A program made the translations under genes and the position numbers. A DNA stretch of 64,000 bases from Aquimarina muelleri DSM 19832. Lineage in GTDB: Bacteria; Bacteroidota; Bacteroidia; Flavobacteriales; Flavobacteriaceae. Every line of letters begins with the position of its first letter. Positions within the stretch are counted from its first letter, which is position 1. The notes beneath the pieces are model-generated. The model was given only the letters and a program-made list of their open reading frames with translations. It did not search any database and was not told where the DNA came from. The DNA lies in NCBI RefSeq assembly GCF_000430665.1, contig NZ_AUML01000016.1, forward strand, positions 54,058-118,057. The letters run 5' to 3'. Shown here piece after piece: positions 60,010 to 64,000 of this stretch.

Positions 60010-61302
60010 ATGCGATACCAAACTATCCCCAATAGCTTATTCATAAAGAACAGAAAAAAATTTATTTCCAAAATAAAGGATAATACTATTGCTATTCTTA
60101 CCTCCAATGATATCAAACATACTAATGCAGACGATGTAATGGGGTTTGCCCAAAACAACGATCTGTTTTATCTGTGTGGAATTGATCAGGAAGAAACAAT
60201 AGTGGTACTGTATCCCGATGCTTATAAGACTGAAAATAGAGAGATTTTATTTATTAAAGAAACCAATGAGCATATTAAAATTTGGGATGGAGAAAAGCTT
60301 ACCAAAGAACAAGCTTTCAAAATTTCTGGCATTCACAGAGTTGAATGGGTTCATGATTTTGAAAAAACACTTCAAAGTATGGCCTTTGAAGCAGATGGTT
60401 TTTATTTAGGACATAATGAACATATAAAACGAGTTACTCATAACCAACAAACACAACAAGACAGATGGATTAATTGGTGCAAAGAAAAATATCCTTTGCA
60501 CCAATATTACAGAGCTGCAAAAATTACAAGAGCCTTACGCACTATTAAGTCTGATGAAGAGATTACATTAATACAAAAAGCTGTTGATATTAGCATTAAA
60601 GGTTTTCATAGGGTACTTAAAACGGTAAAACCAAATTGTAAAGAATATGAATTAGAAGCTGAGCTAACGTATATGCTCATCAAAAATGGTGGTACAAGAC
60701 ATGCTTTTAAACCTATTGTTGCTTCAGGGAAAAACGCCTGTGCTTTACATTATAATACGAATGACAGTATTTGTAAAGAAGGGGATATGATATTATTAGA
60801 TTTTGGCGTTTGCTACGGAAATTATAATAGCGATACTACACGTTGTATTCCTGTAAATGGTAAGTTTTCTAAACGACAAAAAGAAGTGTATTCGTCTGTA
60901 CTTTATTGTTTAAAAAAAGGGAGTCAGTTACTAAAACCAGGTATTCTTCCTGCTGATTATGAAAAACAGATGGTAACTTTAGTTGAAGAACAACTTATTA
61001 TACTTGGGTTATTACAAGCTTCTGATATTGCTAATCAAGATCCCGAAAAACCTTTGTACAAAAAATATTTTATGCACGGTACTGCGCATCATCTTGGATT
61101 AGATGTGCATGATGTAGGTTTATATTCTCAAGTTTTAAAACCAGGGATGGTACTTACTTGCGAGCCTGGAATTTATATCCCAGAGGAAGAGATAGGTTGT
61201 CGACTAGAAAATGATTATCTAATTACCGAAACAGGAAATATAAATCTTACACAAGCAATGCCTATTGAAATTAACGAAATTGAAAAATTGATAAACGCAT
61301 AA
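60010..61302 (+). CDS. M24-family Xaa-Pro aminopeptidase
   Basis: A 430-aa aminopeptidase P-type enzyme. The pita-bread metal ligands are seen in LLDFGVCYGNYNSDTTRCIPV (two Asp), MHGTAHHLGLDVHDVGLY (His), and CEPGIYIPEEEIGCRLENDYLIT (two Glu). It removes an N-terminal residue before proline, freeing proline/hydroxyproline-containing peptides. It starts 1 bp after the oxidase gene. Confidence 0.9.
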   Translation: MRYQTIPNSLFIKNRKKFISKIKDNTIAILTSNDIKHTNADDVMGFAQNNDLFYLCGIDQEETIVVLYPDAYKTENREILFIKETNEHIKIWDGEKLTKEQAFKISGIHRVEWVHDFEKTLQSMAFEADGFYLGHNEHIKRVTHNQQTQQDRWINWCKEKYPLHQYYRAAKITRALRTIKSDEEITLIQKAVDISIKGFHRVLKTVKPNCKEYELEAELTYMLIKNGGTRHAFKPIVASGKNACALHYNTNDSICKEGDMILLDFGVCYGNYNSDTTRCIPVNGKFSKRQKEVYSSVLYCLKKGSQLLKPGILPADYEKQMVTLVEEQLIILGLLQASDIANQDPEKPLYKKYFMHGTAHHLGLDVHDVGLYSQVLKPGMVLTCEPGIYIPEEEIGCRLENDYLITETGNINLTQAMPIEINEIEKLINA

Positions 61303-61325
61303 CGATTTACTACAAACACTAATTT

Positions 61326-62549
61326 ATGAACGCATTAGGGATAGGTGGTTCAACCATCGAAATAGAATTAAATGCTATACAACCAAAAGCACATCTTGTA
61401 AAACCTATTCAAGAAGAAGAATTTGAAATTAGAATACGCAAAGCCTGCAATATTATGAAACAACAGGACATCCCTGTAATATATCTTCATGCAGGAACCA
61501 ATTTGTTTTATTTTACAGGAACTAAATGGAATCCTAGTGAGCGAATGGTAGGAGCATTACTGTTTTCTAATGGAGAGGTGCACTATATAGCTCCTCAATT
61601 TGAAAAAGGCACCATCTTGGATTTTATGGTAGTAAAGGGTCCTGTTCATTGTTGGGAAGAACATGAAAATCCTTACGGGTTGTATTTAGAAATTCTTAGG
61701 AGCAAAAATATAACCCAAGGAAAGATTGCAATGGATGAGGCTACTCCGTTTTTTGTAATCGACGGAATTTTAAAAGTAATCCCGGCAACCTATGAATTAA
61801 TTAATGCAAAACCTGTTACTGCTGGTTGCAGAATGATAAAATCTTCTGCAGAAATTGCTATTATGCAAGCCGCTATGGATATAACTCTAGAGGTTCAAAA
61901 GGCTGCTGCTCGAATATTAAGAACAGGAATAAGTGCTAAAGAGATTATAGATTTTATTAACGAAGCTCATAAACGATACGGTATATCTTCTGGCTCATAT
62001 TTTTGTATTGTATTATTTGGTGTAGATTCCTCTTTTCCACATGGAGTAAAAACACCAAAAAATCTGGAAGAAAATGAAATGGTTTTGATCGATACAGGTT
62101 GTGTTTTGCATAACTACATATCCGATATTACCAGGACCTATGTATATGGTGAAATTAATGAGGAACAACGTAAAATATGGAATCTCGAAAAAGAGACGCA
62201 ACTCTCTGCATTTAAAGCTGCTCAATTAGGAAAACCCTGTGCTGTAATCGACAATGCATCCAGAAAAACCCTAGAAGCTAATGGTCTTGGACCAGATTAC
62301 AAGATTCCTGGTTTACCTCATAGAACTGGACATGGCATTGGGTTGGATATACATGAGTGGCCTTACATAGCAAGACACGAAGATACAATCCTTGCTCCTG
62401 GAATGTGTTTTAGTAATGAGCCTATGATATGTGTGCCTGATAAGTTTGGTATACGATTAGAGGATCATATCTATATGACAGAAGAAGGTCCTAAATGGTT
62501 TACGCAACCCGCACACTCTATAGAGGATCCTTTCGGTATATCTTTATAA
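61326..62549 (+). CDS. M24-family Xaa-Pro dipeptidase (prolidase-like)
   Basis: A 407-aa M24 peptidase with NLFYFTGTKWNPSERMVGAL, the metal Asp pair in MVLIDTGCVLHNYISDITRTYVYG, His in LPHRTGHGIGLDIHEWPYIA and Glu in CFSNEPMICVPDKFGIRLEDHIYMTEEG. It hydrolyses Xaa-Pro dipeptides. It follows the aminopeptidase by 23 bp and is the last gene of the locus; a perfect 46-bp palindrome follows. Confidence 0.9.
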   Translation: MNALGIGGSTIEIELNAIQPKAHLVKPIQEEEFEIRIRKACNIMKQQDIPVIYLHAGTNLFYFTGTKWNPSERMVGALLFSNGEVHYIAPQFEKGTILDFMVVKGPVHCWEEHENPYGLYLEILRSKNITQGKIAMDEATPFFVIDGILKVIPATYELINAKPVTAGCRMIKSSAEIAIMQAAMDITLEVQKAAARILRTGISAKEIIDFINEAHKRYGISSGSYFCIVLFGVDSSFPHGVKTPKNLEENEMVLIDTGCVLHNYISDITRTYVYGEINEEQRKIWNLEKETQLSAFKAAQLGKPCAVIDNASRKTLEANGLGPDYKIPGLPHRTGHGIGLDIHEWPYIARHEDTILAPGMCFSNEPMICVPDKFGIRLEDHIYMTEEGPKWFTQPAHSIEDPFGISL

Positions 62550-62588
62550 TAATAGTGTTTGATATTACAGACACTATCTTATTAAAAC

Positions 62589-62634
62589 TGTAATTAAAAT
62601 ATCGAGGGTTGCAACCCTCGATATTTTAATTACA
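62589..62634. terminator. Bidirectional terminator: perfect 46-bp palindrome
   Basis: tgtaattaaaatatcgagggttg at 62589-62611 is the exact reverse complement of 62612-62634. It lies between convergent genes (prolidase, DUF4407) and can form a 22-bp stem with A/T ends on both sides. Confidence 0.85.
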
Positions 62635-62656
62635 CACTTCGTGGCTTAGTGCCGTT

Positions 62657-63637
62657 TTATAAGATCCCTGTCTGTCGTTTATAAAAAGTATCTTGTTGCT
62701 TTTTCATCATTTCTCGAGCTATTTTTTTCTTATAAGCGTATAATTCTTCTTCTTCAGAAAGGTCCCCGTATACTTTATCGTTTATTACATGATCTGTTTC
62801 AAGCATTATTTTTCTTTGTGCTTCTTTTTGTTCTACCCAGGTTTTTACTTCGTTTTCTAAATCCGCAGATCTAAAATCATACTCTCCCTTTGGGGAAAAT
62901 AGTTTTGCAAAAATTGGAGAAGTCTCTATTGCCAAAAATAATAAGAAAATAAAAAATGAAGGTAACCAAGGTAGTTTGTTTAAAGCAGTAACTCGTGCCA
63001 TTAAACCATCAAAATTATCGATAATTGGCTGTGATATGCTTACTTGATCTTTATATTTTGCAGCTAATTCTGTTTTTTGAGTTTCTAAAGCAAATATTTT
63101 TTCTGAATTTTCTTTTTTCAACTCTGATAATTCTGCCAAAGCAGTATCATGTTTATCTCGTTTTTCTTTATATACAGGCCCTTTTCCTATAATTTCGGTA
63201 CCTTTTCTTCCTTCTGCTTCTGTTATATAGGTTTCATAAAGGGTATTTACTTCTGTTTCCTTGGTAATAATTTCTTGTTTAAGAGTACTAATTTCAGAAT
63301 CAAGTGTAGTAATTGCAGGAGTATATTGGGTTGCTATCTGTTCTTTATTTGCTAATGTATATGCATTTTTTTGCTCCAATAATACCCTATCAATTTCTTT
63401 TTCAAAAATCTTTAATTCTAATGGTTTAGAAATAACTATAGCAATAATTATTGCTAAAATAATCCTGGGAGAAACTTGTAGTAGTTCATCTATAAAATTA
63501 TCTTTTTTCTTAATAGTAGAAACTATAAATCGATCTAAATTAAAAATCAACATCCCCCAAATCAATCCAAAGAAAGCTGCGGTAAAGTAGTTATCAAACA
63601 CTGTATATAATGCATAACTGGCAGCAATAAAAGCCAT
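62657..63637 (-). pseudogene. DUF4407 membrane protein, 5' end cut by an IS element
   Basis: 326 codons remain from ATG 63637, beginning MAFIAASYALYTVFDNYF, which normally lies well inside the protein. The true frame continues upstream only seven codons (V V H T A V before the Met) to a TAG at 63656-63658 inside IS DNA. Remaining parts: membrane helices (AAFFGLIWGMLIFNLDRFIVSTIKKKDN, IILAIIIAIVISKPLELKIFEKEID), a long coiled coil (about residues 100-205), and LPSFFIFLLFLAIETSPIFAKL. DUF4407 proteins are of unknown function. The first membrane segment and start are lost, so it is likely nonfunctional unless a new start serves. Confidence 0.75.
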
Positions 63638-63647
63638 GACAGCAGTA

Positions 63648-64000
63648 TGGACTACCTACTAAATTTGGGACTATTTTCTCAAGCCACTTTTTTATTATTT
63701 TTCCAATATTGTATTTCTACTTCTAGAGGAGTTTTATATCCTAAAGAAGAATGTAATCTTTTTGTATTGTACCACTGGATATAGTTTTCTATCTTAGAGT
63801 ATGCCTGAAGATAGTTTTTGAATTTATATCTATTAGTACATTCGTATTTGATGGTTTTAAACAACGATTCTGCTACTGCATTATCCCAACAATTTCCTTT
63901 TCTACTCATACTTTGTTTGATGGTACTATTTTTGTTAAAAATCAGCTTCATTTTACGTGAAGCATATTGCACACCTCTATCAGAGTGAAATATATGATTT
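63648..64000 (-). mobile_element. IS3-family insertion sequence (partial, runs off the window)
   Basis: Starts near TGGACTACCTAC at 63648, just outside the DUF4407 frame, and contains the transposase 3' end. The terminal repeat and target duplication at the other end are outside the window, so its boundaries are only approximate. Confidence 0.7.
63679..63999 (-). CDS. IS3-family transposase (integrase core), 3' part
   Basis: 107 codons in the window, open to the edge. It shows HSDRGVQYAS, the DDE core end MSRKGNCWDNAVAESLFKTIKYE (with catalytic Glu in AVAESL), and YIQWYNTKRLHSSLGYKTPLEVE, which is the standard IS3 orfB end. A GTG at 63972 is a codon inside this protein, not its start. Confidence 0.93.
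   Translation of the reverse strand, partial: NHIFHSDRGVQYASRKMKLIFNKNSTIKQSMSRKGNCWDNAVAESLFKTIKYECTNRYKFKNYLQAYSKIENYIQWYNTKRLHSSLGYKTPLEVEIQYWKNNKKVA

Overview
The window looks like a chromosomal segment of a marine-type Flavobacteriia (Bacteroidota). Supporting signs are the AT-rich composition, TAnnTTTG promoter boxes (for example ahead of the tRNA and rpsP), a secreted protease with a type IX secretion C-terminal sorting domain, DnaE with a fused N-terminal proofreading exonuclease, S16 with a long Ala/Lys/Glu tail, and many flavobacterial DUF families (DUF4407, DUF4230, DUF4260, DUF6252, DUF547). I suspect Aquimarina or a close relative, but this is an impression and was not tested.

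Layout. 1-4.9 kb: an arsenosugar biosynthesis cluster (end of ArsS, rhodanese, two associated glycosyltransferases, purine nucleoside phosphorylase, ArsM, DUF547). 4.9-10.1 kb: a TPR-CHAT protein divergent from an ECF sigma factor and a membrane TPR protein. 10.1-14.1 kb: an MBL-fold lipoprotein, two small HTH proteins and a glutaryl-CoA-dehydrogenase-like enzyme. 14.6-24.7 kb: mostly housekeeping genes (trmN6, rimM, rpsP, dnaE, trxA, a DUF58 protein, tRNA-Asp). 25-27.9 kb: a multidomain M4 metalloprotease. 28.1-34.8 kb: a membrane AraC regulator, a SulP transporter, a Usp-like protein and a two-component system. 34.9-45 kb: a BlaI/M56 sensor pair with a triple operator, ruvC, hemW, and a run of small genes ending in a MutS-related ATPase.

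45-52 kb is the most unusual region. It holds a nested CCCCG tandem array, a decayed gene, dispersed repeats and a large imperfect hairpin. It then has a two-gene minus-strand unit: a 184-aa protein ending in five near-identical 17-residue CxxxxC repeats, followed across a 15-bp hairpin by a protein with resemblance to the SelO pseudokinase fold. I read this as a candidate undescribed RiPP-like (modified repeat peptide) system. Nearby is a PhyH-family oxygenase homologue whose metal-ligand Asp appears replaced by Thr, as in the Asp-lacking Fe/2OG halogenases.

52-62.6 kb is a complete-looking trans-4-hydroxyproline catabolic locus: an AraC regulator divergent from a Pyr4H2C-deaminase-like DHDPS homologue, 2-oxoglutarate-semialdehyde dehydrogenase, DUF885 peptidase, hydroxyproline epimerase, FAD oxidase and two M24 Xaa-Pro peptidases. 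It would suit growth on collagen-type peptides. The window ends in a DUF4407 gene whose 5' part is cut by an IS3-family element running off the edge.

All domain assignments come from reading motifs. No database search, alignment or folding program was run.
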